Below, in pieces: positions 34,995-45,395 of a DNA stretch of 64,000 bases. Both the position numbers and the translations under genes were made by a program. The DNA comes from Limnanthes douglasii subsp. nivea. Lineage: Eukaryota; Streptophyta; Magnoliopsida; Brassicales; Limnanthaceae. Position 1 is the stretch's first letter. Each line of letters begins with the position of its first letter. The stretch spans positions 31,257,900 to 31,321,899 of the forward strand of contig JAUPFV010000001.1 in NCBI GenBank assembly GCA_036936605.1, in the 5' to 3' direction. The notes beneath the pieces were generated by a model. It ran no database searches. It was not told the origin of the DNA and was given only the letters and a program-made list of their open reading frames with translations.

Positions 34995-35215
34995 TCACGA
35001 TGGTTAAAAAAGATTAGTCGATCAGCTCGTCAGCTAACAGAGTCGTCATGTAATACTGCAAAGATGGAAATGCAAAGCAAAATTTGTCAATTTAAAGGGG
35101 TCGGGTGTGATCGATGCCTCATTAAACCTTCTCGCGCCACCGAGGTAGGAAAGAGTGCATCCCCGATCCAGAAAACATATTTACATGAATAGTTCTGAAT
35201 TTACAAAATATGAAA

Positions 35216-36448
35216 TTACTCTAAATACAATTTCAGGTGCTCGATGTTCCATGGTAGCCTTAAGGAACGCCCGAGCTTATCTTGCAACCGATAAGTCCCG
35301 CTCTTGACCTTCTCTATTACTTCGTATGGCCCTTCCCAGTTTGGGGCAAGCTTACTGAGGCTTTTGTCCTTGGTATGCAGAAAAACTTGTCTCATGACCT
35401 TATCACCGACCTTGAATTCCCGCCGTCGTACTTTAATCGCGTACCGACTCCTCATAAAGGTATGGTAATGTAAATAATTTAACTGGACACGGCTTCGTTT
35501 TTCTTCAATGAGGTCGAGGGGTAACCGTCTGTTACCTCCATTGGCATCTTCGTTATAAGTACCGATCCTGAAGGAGGGAAACATAGATTCTGTCGGAGTG
35601 ACCGCGCCCATGCCATAAACCAGGGCGTAAGGAGATTCTTTTGTCACCGTTCGAGGCGTAGTTCGGTAAGCCCACAATACTTCCTGCAAGTAGTATGGCC
35701 ATTTACAACCTTTTCCTTCGAGGTTCTTTTTTAGGCCGTCCAAAATTTCCCTGTTGGTGACTTCGACTTGTCCGTTCGCTTGAGGGTGAAACGGGGCTGA
35801 AAAACACTGTCTAATTCTGTGAGTTATGCAAAAAGACTTCATCTCTTTGCTATCGAATTGGGGTCCGTTGTCCATGGTGAGCTTCTGGGGTACACCGAAC
35901 CGGCAACAGATATTGGACCAGATAAACCCGATGATGTCCTTAGCGTTGGTGGCGCATAAAGGTTCGGCTTCCACCCACTTGGAAAAGTAGTCGACGGCCA
36001 CTACGATCGTTTGTCTTCCACCGGATGCCATTGGTAACGGCCCGACAAGATCGATCCCCCATCGGTCAAAGGGTAATCCTTCAGATATGGATTCTAAAGG
36101 GGTCGCGGGAACGTTTATAGCGTTCGCAAACCTCTGACAAGGGTCGCAGGTTTTTACTATCTGCCGAGCATCCGTTGTTATCGTTGGCCAATAAAATCCG
36201 GCGAGAAAAATTCGTCTTATCAAGGCCTTGTAACCGCAGTGGGCCGTGCCCTCCCCGTCATGCAACTCAGACACGATGATTTGTGACTCATTTACCCCTA
36301 AACACCTCAGTAAGGGTCGGCTGAATGATTTTTTGTATAATACGTCGCCCAACAAAACGTAGCCTCGGGCCTTGTTGCTGACCTTTCGGTCCGACGCGCG
36401 ATCATCCGGTAATAAACCTTCGGCTAAGAAAGCAATAATGTCCCGTCA
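35216..36448 (-). CDS. T2 integrase region of pol
   Basis: An open frame of about 410 codons runs from just after a TGA near 36449. It has an HHCC zinc finger ending CDPCQRF and a DDE core with GIDLVGPLP, TMDNGPQF and NGQVEVTNREI. The C-terminal GPY/F-like module is NWEGPYEVIEKVKSGTYRL and the end is LKLYLE at 35216. It inserts the cDNA. This is the best preserved pol domain in the window. It lies about 90 bp from an upstream frame that is broken at ISDW-TGA. Confidence 0.85.
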
Positions 36449-36544
36449 CCAATCCGAAATAGTAACCGAAGACACCTGACAGGCGATTTCAGGACGGTTA
36501 TCCAACTCCTTGCTCTTGATGATGGACGGGTTTTCTTGTTCGGT

Positions 36545-36926
36545 TATCCATGGATAGTTGTTTGCGCAAGAGGCCGATGCTAGAGAGTCAGCCACAGGTT
36601 CTCGGCTCTTGGGACATGTTCGTACGTGACCTTATCGAATGGCGCAGCTAAAATACTAGCGCAGCTAAGTATTGAACTATATGCTCTTTTCTGGCTTCCA
36701 AGGCTCCCAAAGCTTGATTTATTAAAAGTTGAGAATCACTAATGAGACGTACATGCTTGGCTCCATATACTTGTGCTAGTCGCATACCGGCCAGGGCGGC
36801 CTCGTACTCCGCTTCATTATTCGAAGTTCGGAAACTAAATCAGACTGCTTGATGCATACTAATACCAGTCGGTGTAACTATTTGTATGCCCGCACCGCAA
36901 CCGTTGACGTTTGAACCGCCATCGGT
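36545..36926 (-). pseudogene. T2 second RNase H (archaeal-like), degenerate
   Basis: It continues the RT frame after TGA at 36927 (CGA in T1). It shows TDGGSNVNGCGAG, SNNEAEYEAALAG and SDSQLLINQ with the first three acidic residues present, followed by frameshifted sequence near 36590-36660. A second RNase H after the retroviral-type one defines the Tat lineage. Confidence 0.75.
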
Positions 36927-38486
36927 TCAGACAATCAATTCGTCTTGTTTAGTTGATTCATGCGGGGGTTCGTCATGTGGTCGGTCGGAATGAAATTCTA
37001 CTATGAAATCAGCCAGGACTTGACCTTTGATGGCGGTCCGAGGTTCAAAATGGATGTCGAAATCGCCCAATTCAACCGACCATTTGGACATTCTTCTTGA
37101 CATGTCCGGGCGCTGGAGGACGTATTTGAGCGGGAATGAGGTACGAATGGCGATAGGGTGTTCCTGAAAGTATCGCCACATTTTTCGCGCTGCGCTTACC
37201 AATGCTAAAGCCATTTTCTCCAGTTTCAGATACCGTGTCTCTGCATCCAGTAAGCTTTTGCTTACGAAGTATACCGCCTTTGGGATCGTTCCCGATTCGC
37301 TGATCAGAGCCGCACTTACTGCAAAATCCGAAACCGCTATGTAAAGAAAAATAGTCTCTCCTGTCAGAGGCTTTGTTAGAAGGTTTGGGGATGACAAGTA
37401 GGCTTTGATTCCCAAAAAGGCAGCATCGCAGTCCAGTGTCCAGGCAAAATTTTTGGCATTTTTTAAGACTTGAAAAAATGGAGCGCACTTGTCAGATGAA
37501 CAAGAGATAAATCGGTTCAAAGCTGCCAGACGCCCGGTCAATATCTGGACTTCCTTTATACTTTTAGGCGGCATCATGTTGGTGAGGGCTTGCAGTTGTA
37601 TCGGGTCTACCTCGATTCCCTTTTCGCTAACAAAGAAGCCTAGAAATTTGCCCGACCTTACCCCAAAAGAGCATTTCTCCGGGTTCAACTTGAGATTAAT
37701 GCTTCTGAGGTTGTCAAAAGTTTCTCTTAAATCGACAAGGTGTGCCTTGTCGATGTAAACCTCCATGTTCCTTCCTATCTGGAAATCGAAAGTCCTGTTA
37801 ACCAGCCTCTGATATGTTGCTCTGGCATTTTTCAATCCGAACAACATAACCTTGTAGCAATACAGACCTCTGCCCGTTATAAATATTGTGCTTTCCTGGT
37901 CTGCTGAGTGTAACTTAATCTGATTGTAGCCCGCGAACGCGTCCACGAAAGAGAGAAACCTGTTCCCCGACGTGGAATCCACCAGTTGGTCGATCCTTGG
38001 CATTGGGAAAGGGTCCTTCGGGCATGCCCTATTTAAATAGGTAAAATCGACGCACATCCTCCACTTTCCGTTTTTCTTTTTCACTAGGACCAGATTCGAA
38101 GTCCAGAGCGGGTAACTTGATTCCTTGATGTGTCCGACGCTGATCATTCTTTCGACCTCTCTCAGAATGATTTCTGCTTTTTCGGGTGAAAACGTCCGAC
38201 GCTTTTGCGAAACGGGTCTGATATTTTTGTTGACAGTTAACTTGTGGATCACATGGTTTTCCGGGACCCCAGTCACGTCCCTCGAGCACCACGCGAATAA
38301 ATCCAAATTTTCTTTTAGTAATGATAACAATTCATTCCTGAAAGTTGATGACAACTGGATTCCAATCTGTAGCATTTTCCCTTCGGTAAATTGGTACTTT
38401 TCACATTCTTCATCGGTAGTCAAAAACTTGGGGGCTTCTCTAGGATCATCTACGGGAAACGATCCCAAGGGAGGCCCCTCTGATTG
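36927..38486 (-). pseudogene. T2 reverse transcriptase / RNase H with deleted catalytic box
   Basis: The frame is open for about 510 codons after the protease UAG and continues from it (VDDPREAPKF). It has VKKKNGKWRMCVDF, FMPRIDQL-type and FGLKNARATYQRLV motifs, then RNase H with IAVSDFAVSAALI. The YIDD catalytic box is damaged. T1 reads YIDDMLVKSGTDEEHLADL, whereas T2 jumps from YID (37749-37757) to KAHLVDL, an in-frame loss of nine codons that includes the second aspartate. The enzyme should be inactive, so T2 must have moved before this loss or been mobilised in trans. Confidence 0.9.
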
Positions 38487-38489
38487 CTA
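38481..38489 (-). promoter_or_regulatory. Candidate leaky stop (UAG-CAA-UCA) between protease and RT of T2
   Basis: The minus strand reads GAT TAG CAA TCA, matching UAG-CARYYA. The frame remains open on the far side into RT for 500 codons. Confidence 0.55.
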
Positions 38490-39131
38490 ATCTCGTGCTT
38501 GGATCAACTCATGATCCCTTTTGGGTGTCAAAGCTGCTCGGTAACATTCACGGGCGGCTTTTTGGCTACTTCGGACTATACCCACGTTGTTCCCGACGAC
38601 ATACTTCAAACACTGATGGATCGTGGATGACACCGCGTGCATTCGCGATAGCCATGACCTGCCAAAAATCGTGTTATGAGAAGCCGGCGCATCTACCACA
38701 ATAAACAGAACGGTGACCTCCTTTTTGAATGGTCCGCGTCCCAGCTGGACGATGCCCTCAAATTCTCCGACCACATCTGCTGCCGATCCGGTGAATCCCA
38801 CGATAGTACGGTCCGACCTGGTGATGACTGGGGGCGCCCTAAACTTTGCGAAAGTAGATGCAAAGATTATGTTAGCAGAGCTACCCGTATCTACCAAGAT
38901 ACGTCGGACCTCTTCCCTTGCAATGGCTGCCCCGATGACGATGGCGTCTTCGTGAGGGCCGACAACATCCCTCATGTCATCGTCGTCAAAATAAAGGATC
39001 GGGGAAGGAAACCCTTTAGAATGGGGGTAGGCCCGAGTCTCCAGCTGGGTCGCCAAGTTCACAATATGCCGCTTCCTAGAAGAGTGAGTGGTTCCTGCCA
39101 TAGAATCTCCCCCAAAAATAGTTAGTGATTC
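38487..39131 (-). CDS. T2 aspartic protease domain
   Basis: The frame is open from the end of gag and contains LVDTGSSAN (about 38873-38897), VGFTGSAADVVGEF and FGRSWLSRM. It carries the retropepsin catalytic triad and would mature Gag-Pol. It ends at the conserved UAG. It appears intact. Confidence 0.8.
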   Translation of the reverse strand, partial: ESLTIFGGDSMAGTTHSSRKRHIVNLATQLETRAYPHSKGFPSPILYFDDDDMRDVVGPHEDAIVIGAAIAREEVRRILVDTGSSANIIFASTFAKFRAPPVITRSDRTIVGFTGSAADVVGEFEGIVQLGRGPFKKEVTVLFIVVDAPASHNTIFGRSWLSRMHAVSSTIHQCLKYVVGNNVGIVRSSQKAARECYRAALTPKRDHELIQARD

Positions 39132-39134
39132 GAA

Positions 39135-41030
39135 AAATTGACAAAGGTTCCATACATTCCCGCAGCTGCCTGCAGTTCCCTCTTCAATGATTCCGATGAC
39201 GTTGCGGTTTGCGTCGGATCGAGGTACTTGGTTGAAACATCAAAATGGTCGGTCGCCTCAGAAATGATCATAGTCGTTTCGGGCTTCGGAACCATCACGA
39301 CTTCTCTTGAGGCAGTACTCTGCTGAGCTTTCTTTCTTCTTTATGTACTCCAAGAGGTTTCCATGTTCTATCAGCATCTGTATTTCCTTTTTAAGAGCAA
39401 TACAATCCTTAGTATCGTGCCCTACGTCTTCATGGTAACGGCAGTACCGGTTGTTCCTCTACTATCGAGGCGTCGGTATAGGGAATGGTCTCTGATACAT
39501 CCCGCTTTTCTTAGTCTTTTCGTAGATCGAAGAGACACACTCGGTCACGTCAGCAAAATAAGCGGGTCGGATCCACTTATTGGATATAGGTCGCGTCGCC
39601 ACCTGGTTAGTCTGTTTCGCTTTATGGTTAGGGGGAGCCGACGCCTTGACAGGTAAAGACTGGGTCGGTGGTATCGAGCTTATCGGCTGGGCTTGTAGCC
39701 CGCTGCCGGATTGGGACCTTTGTTTTATGATGACCGATGCCTGCACGCTCTGCTGAATATGCGCTGCTAGTTCGGACGCCTCGGTTTCTTCTGCCAGTAT
39801 TTGTTTTTCTATCTGTGCCAGAAGGGCGTAGAAAGTAAACGCTTGTTTTTTGGTAACCGTCTGCTTCATAGGCCTTGTGAGCAAACCCAGGCGATATGCG
39901 GTCAATGCCACATTCTCTTCACAGTGGTCAAGGTCGGTTTTAGCGTCAATGAAGCGTCTGGTATAGTCTCTCAGACTCTCTCCCAACCTCTTCTTACAAT
40001 TCATGATCGTGTCTCCATTGGCTCAGAAACTCTTGCTGCCGACGAAGTGCTGGCGAAACATTGTCCAGAACATCCCGAAGTCTTTGATACAGCCCTGTGG
40101 GAGTCGGTAATACCACTTGGACGCTCGGTCTTTGAACGCCATTAAAAATGCTCGACACAGAAGCTTATCGTCGTTATCGAAGCTCAACATAAAGTTTTTG
40201 AAAGCGTCCAGATGATTATCGAGATCCCCTTTACCGTCATATTTTTCCAATTTGGAAATATCAAATCTCTTCGGGAGATGTCCTGACAAAATTTTGTCGG
40301 ACAATGGCGAAGCCCTCCAACTCATCCCGAAGCCAGTGACTCTTCCCCCGAGTCCCTCGGTCTGAATGCCGTATAGGCCCTCATCCCCCGGGTTGATGAA
40401 CTGGCTGTTGGTTCGGTACCCCGTGTTTAGGCTGTTCGAGTGCTGCCACTGTACCCGCTCTTCTCTGCTTCCTGTCTGCATCCCCTCTTTTTCAAACGAC
40501 ACCGGTGTTCTTTTCTCGGTGCTACCCTTTTTGTATTTAGGGGAATCCAAACGGGGTGCCCTATTCGGTCGGGAGCGGCTCTTCAGCGCTCGCTGGTTCA
40601 ACCTTTCCTTGCCCCGGTATTCCCTGTCCGATGAATCATCGGTAGTGTAATTGGGAGAGACGCCTCGGGTCACTTTCGGATACCGATCCGCTCTGCCAGT
40701 CTGTTCGTCCCCTGGGCGCGAGTCCCGATAGTACCGAACAGGTTGGGTATCAATGTGATGGTCAATAGTTGTGTAATCCTCACCGCGGCCTTCTATTACT
40801 GGCCCTTTACCTTTAGCTTCCCGAGCCCTTTTTTCGCCTAGCGCCTTTTCCTTATCTTCGTTCAACCTTGCGATGTCCTCCAGAAGCTGCCTCCTGGTCA
40901 TGATAAGGGTCGACCGCTTGTCCCGACCTTGCGCATAGTATTCCTGACCCTGGGCTTCCTCGCCCTCGGATAGCGGAACAGCTCGGGCCACTTCTCTCCC
41001 GACCCTCTCTCCGATAGTTGAGTCATTCAT
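39135..41030 (-). pseudogene. T2 Gag, degenerate
   Basis: The ATG at 41030 follows the PBS by about 70 bp. The N-terminal half is long, charged and poorly conserved. The core has LPKRFDISKLEKYDG and ASKWYYRLPQGCIKDFGMFW, and a C-terminal knuckle CRYHEDVGHDTKDC lies near 39410-39450. In-frame breaks are TGA at 40023-40025 (CGA in T1), a tandem TAG TAG at about 39459-39464 (GAG CAG in T1) and a shift near 39335. Otherwise it is a single frame. Confidence 0.85.
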
Positions 41031-41100
41031 CTTCTTGTCAAGATCAAATCATGATTTTTTAAAGAAAAAGATTCCTTTTTTAGGTATCACGGATTCCCAC

Positions 41101-41111
41101 AGACGGCGCCA
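41101..41111 (-). other. T2 primer-binding site
   Basis: The minus strand reads TGGCGCCGTCT one base after the 5' LTR. The first nine bases match the complement of a tRNA-Asp 3' end and then diverge, so the primer tRNA is uncertain. E2 has the same 11 bases. Confidence 0.8.
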
Positions 41112-41112
41112 A

Positions 41113-41437
41113 TGATGAGTGGATAAATGACTAAAAGTAGGTACGTTGGATCTTGGACCTAGGAAGAATATTCTAGAGAGAGAAAGTAGAAAGAGAGTAT
41201 AATATTCCAAAAGAATGTCCCCCCTACCAAGAATAATGGGTCTCCTTTTATAGTATGGAAAGGTGGACCCATCTATGTTCTTGGTGGGCTTACTTTATTT
41301 CTCTTCCAGTCCTTTATAATATACATGATTCACAAATTATCCTCTAATAAACGATAAATACTCTAATAGACATTTTAACTTCCTTCCATTCATAATTGGC
41401 CCCTCGTTATTATTATTGACGAATTGCTCCCTTATTA
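41113..41437 (-). repeat. T2 5' LTR (right)
   Basis: 325 bp; a TATA-like CTATAAAAGG on the minus strand near 41245-41258. Downstream flank GTGAT at 41438. Confidence 0.95.
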
Positions 41438-42484
41438 GTGATGATTATTTATTATGGTACGGTAAAGTTGCACAGATAATACATAGCACGATTAATAAAA
41501 TTATTAAAACTGAAATTATAAATTATGTTATAGGTTCGTATGAAAAATATAAATTGTGTATAGAAACAAAGCTGATTAATTCTTTTAAAAGATTATAATA
41601 ACAATATGTAAAACTATTTCACTTAGTACACACTAGAAGAGATTTTATAACTTCAATAAATGACTACTCTTGATTTACTTATGTTTATTTTCTTAAATAT
41701 AAAGATGACGCCTTTAACACATTTACGATAATATTCTTACGTAATGATAGAGGAAATATTTCTCAGTTTAATTTGATAGATTTTATGAGGAGTATGAGAT
41801 AATAAATTAAAGTTATGTACTTGATACGTCTAAAAAATTGGAGTGGTTGAATGTAAAAACAAAAATTTATTGAGATGATCAATAACATGTTAGTTAATTG
41901 TAGACTACATATAAATTTGTGACGTGAATGCGTTTTAACGATATGTCATATTATCAACCGTATATATATTTAGAAAACTCAAATATCTTTATATGAGTTA
42001 TAAAAGGGGAAGTACAAAAATATTAAAAATTGTGGGGTGGTTAGCATTTTGTAAATGACGAATCTAAAAATATAAAATTATATAAAAATCTATAAGATAA
42101 AAAAATATCTTATAGTTATTGAACTTTGAGTCTAATGTTGTATTTGAGTATAAAGAAGCATAATTATTTGAATCTAAGCTATTTGATGATAATGTGACTC
42201 AACCCGCTATAGAAATCAAGGAACTTACTTAATAAGAAACACATTTAATTATGGAAAAATCTTGTTTGATGAGGTCTAAAACCTAATAAACTAGCAAAGA
42301 GGTTTTCTAAAGAGAGAATAGAACTTTAGGCAGATGAACTAGATAAAGAAAGTATTTTTATGGTAAAATCAGTATCCCCATTAGGGTGTTCCTAAATAAT
42401 CATAAGTGGTTACAAGGTTTAAAAGTGTGATATGTCCTTATCAATTGGTATACTAGCATTTAATACATAATAGATACCTTTATA

Positions 42485-42728
42485 CTCCTTCTGTTTCATA
42501 ATATAAGTCTTTCTATGAGAAAGTTTTTGTTTCATAATATAAATCGTTCTTATTTTCCAATGCAACATTCATTACATAAATTCCACTTTCCACCAATAAA
42601 ATAGTTAACCTTCTGCACAAGTTATCAACTCCACCAATCAATTTTTTTTTATTCTTTCAAAGTTATAGTTACTTTTCTTAATATTTGTGGAAAAATCTTA
42701 AACGACCTATATTATGAAACAGAGGGAG
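42485..42728. mobile_element. Stowaway-like MITE, absent from copy A
   Basis: 244 bp with terminal inverted repeats CTCCTTCTGTTTCATAATATA and TATATTATGAAACAGAGGGAG, flanked by TA at both ends. These features define Stowaway (Tc1/mariner-type) MITEs. Copy A near 11655 has the uninterrupted site. Confidence 0.9.
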
Positions 42729-43323
42729 TATTATAAAACTACATAATTATCCCTAGTTTTTTTATCACTATCCGGATATTACATCATAATCATCATGAAC
42801 CTAATATGAGTCAAAATATATAAATATCTAAAGGTGTAAGATATGATAAGATGGATCTCAAAGAATTGTTTTATACTTTGCGGAAGTAAGTTAGGAAAAA
42901 TTTACGCGGAAATTATGGTGGTGCTTTTCCCAAGAAGATGATCTAAATCTTATAAAGAAGCAATGTCTTCTCGAGATTTTATATAGTGACAAGAGACAAC
43001 AAATGATGAAAGAAATTCAGTTATTTTAAAACACACTTGGGAATTGTTTCATCTATATTTGTGTCCAAAACCAAATGGTTGTAAGTGATTAAGTAAAAAT
43101 AAATTACATATTGATGGTACTATTCGCGAATTCAATGCAAGATTAATATTCAATGATTTTTTTTATAAAAAATGAATATATTATATTTACATATATGTTT
43201 AGGTTGTTAGAGCAAAAAAATATAAGAATTCTCTTTGCAATTGCATCGGTACTGAAAGTTCATCAAGTAGATGTTAATATGACATTCTTAAATGAAGATT
43301 TCAACAAAGATATTTATTGAAGC

Positions 43324-44653
43324 TGTTAAGGAAACCAACAATACATGAATAAGATCTGACCCAACCCTAACACGACTCGCTAGTTTGAATCCTAGACATT
43401 TCATTCAAAGTAGTGACGGACAGTTGGCAAACACTTACTCCAGATGATGTATAAGGTGATCCGAGCTTTGACTCTTATCTTATTTCAAGAATCAAGTTAA
43501 CAAGAAAGAACATAAAATAAATAAATCACACAACACGACTTAACCTTATTTTAAGATCGTGAAGAAATCCTACATCCACAGGTAACAAACATAATTCTTA
43601 TATAAGAGGTTACAAGAAGACTCTCAAACACTAAAGATTCAATTACTCATTTATGACAAAACTTTCTTATGAGTTTACAAAGAATTTGTGATTCTCACAA
43701 TGCATATTCAAGTATTTATCTTCTACCTCACAACAGACTCTAAAAACAGACTTACCGATCTTTTATGTACCATCACTTGTCTTTTATCTCGTCTTTCCAT
43801 ACCTTTACCACACAACATACTCCCTTTATTTATAGACTTAGCAAAACCTTAATTCTCTAACAGACACTCCAGATTAATTCTCATTAATTAACAATTGTAA
43901 TAATATATTAATTCTTTAAAATAAGAAAGGTAATAATATGAAATCTAAATTAATATGAAACATAATTAATATAAAATACCCAATTAATAGGAGCTATAGT
44001 TAATATAAACTCTAATTAATATAGGAATACCAAAATACGAAACCCAATTAAATAGAATACTTCCAACAAAATGAAAAAGTCCAATCCAATCAAGAACTTA
44101 AGCCCAGATCCATCAGATCAATTACAAAATTTAAGTGGCATCAATAAATTTCTTCGGACTAGCTCGCTTTAAACATGCTCAGTTTCAAATCAGTTTGTCA
44201 CGAACCAATCTGCTTCAGACCAATTTGTTTCGAATCAGCCTGCTTCAGTCTAACTTAATTTTGTCCAAGAGATATGGTTTAGTTTGCTTCAGAAACTCTT
44301 GGGTTCTAATAAACTCCTTGTATACCTAGGTCATATTCAACATCCGGCCACATTAAGAGTCACCAGTTTCACCTAAACTGCTACGATCAGATTTCTTAAG
44401 CTACAAGACTTAGTTCCAGTTATCGACACCTAGTTTCAGTGTCATTCCTTAGTTCCAGCTTTACCTATTAGTTCTAGCCTCCAGAACCTACTCTCAGCAT
44501 CAACCTCTAGCTTCAACTCTATGTTATAAAATATAACACCAACTTATAGCTTCCACACCAAGTTATAGCTTTGACACCAAGTTACAGTCTTTCAGACCAA
44601 CTCGAATCTTCAACAATGATCTTGCAAATATCACTTTGAGCTTATTCTTAACA
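43324..44653. repeat. Probable solo LTR inserted in Copia RT (copy B)
   Basis: 1330 bp, TGTTAAGG to CTTAACA, at the same position and length as 12257-13586 in copy A. Confidence 0.55.
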
Positions 44654-44915
44654 AAAAAACGCAAAGGTTTTTACTTCTGAAAAATGAATCAAAATTATGT
44701 ATGCATGTTAGGCCATTATATGATCTAAATCAATCCCCTAAAAATGACATGAAAAGTTCGACCATGCCATTATATTCGATGGATTTAGTCACAATATGGA
44801 TAACTAGTGCTTATACATTAAGGATTGAGAGGAAAACATGACAATCCAAATACATTGCAATAGTCAAGCATTTCTTGGTAGAGAAATAAAAGTGGAAGTT
44901 TAGACATATAAGTAT

Positions 44916-45270
44916 TGATGAGGGAGAATAAAAGATATATGGGAAAAGTGTAAGGAAATATTCTTATTGGGGAAGTATTATAAAAAAGTACAATAGAAAT
45001 AGTTATTATGAATAAATGAGAAAATATAGGGGCTAAATGTGTAATAGGTTGGAATTAAGGTGTGTGGGGCCTGTTATTATACTATAAAAAGACCACACAC
45101 GAGTTCATAAAGGGATGAATGAATATAATATTAATTTCTCTCTACTTAATCTAACTCTCACTTTCTCTCTCTAAAAAGTATACTGTCACGAAGTTTTAGT
45201 TCTTTACTGGTTAGACCTCTAAATAATTATATAACACAAAATTACCCTAGAGCTATTTCTTAACTCTTCA
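44916..45270 (+). repeat. E2 5' LTR
   Basis: 355 bp, TGATGAGGGAG to TAACTCTTCA, with TATA-like ACTATAAAAAGACC near 45078. Confidence 0.95.
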
Positions 45271-45271
45271 G

Positions 45272-45282
45272 TGGCGCCGTCT
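45272..45282 (+). other. E2 primer-binding site
   Basis: TGGCGCCGTCT one base after the LTR, identical to the T2 site. Confidence 0.8.
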
Positions 45283-45395
45283 AATGGAAACGAAGATTGT
45301 TCTGACGACAATCTCTTTCTAGGAGTTATTCCTGCTCCGAGCGGAATCATGGAACAACAAGGGGATGATTTTTTAACGACTGTGAGGAGAATCTT

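Larger units (their letters stand above)
30773..41437 (-). mobile_element. T2: nearly complete Ty3/gypsy Tat-lineage retrotransposon
   Basis: Both LTRs, the primer-binding site, the polypurine tract, all pol domains and the convergent aORF are present. The TSD GTGAT is at 30768-30772 and 41438-41442, and copy A keeps the empty site at 10562-10566. The LTRs differ at roughly nine of 325 positions by eye, fewer than those of E2 and E3, so T2 is the youngest LTR insertion here. It interrupts the Copia relic just before its GAG-pre-integrase motif. Stops and an RT deletion make it non-autonomous. Confidence 0.95.
41438..44915 (+). mobile_element. Decayed Copia integrase/RT (copy B, between T2 and E2)
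   Basis: Homologous to 10562-14115. LLWYGKVAQI (GAG-pre-integrase) begins right after T2. Integrase pieces follow, then RT with ARL and FAIASV..KVHQVDVN near 43250, and RT resumes at 44654 after the solo LTR. Compared with copy A, about 265 bp encoding the RT YVDD-side segment are deleted near 44830. It is disrupted by E2 in the RNase H region. Confidence 0.7.

Noticed and set aside
34359..34998. Minus-strand frames through the 90-bp repeats (RFELIYILN-type repeat peptide)
   Set aside because: Open only because the period is 30 codons. No start context, no homologue recognised, and different frames are open in different units.
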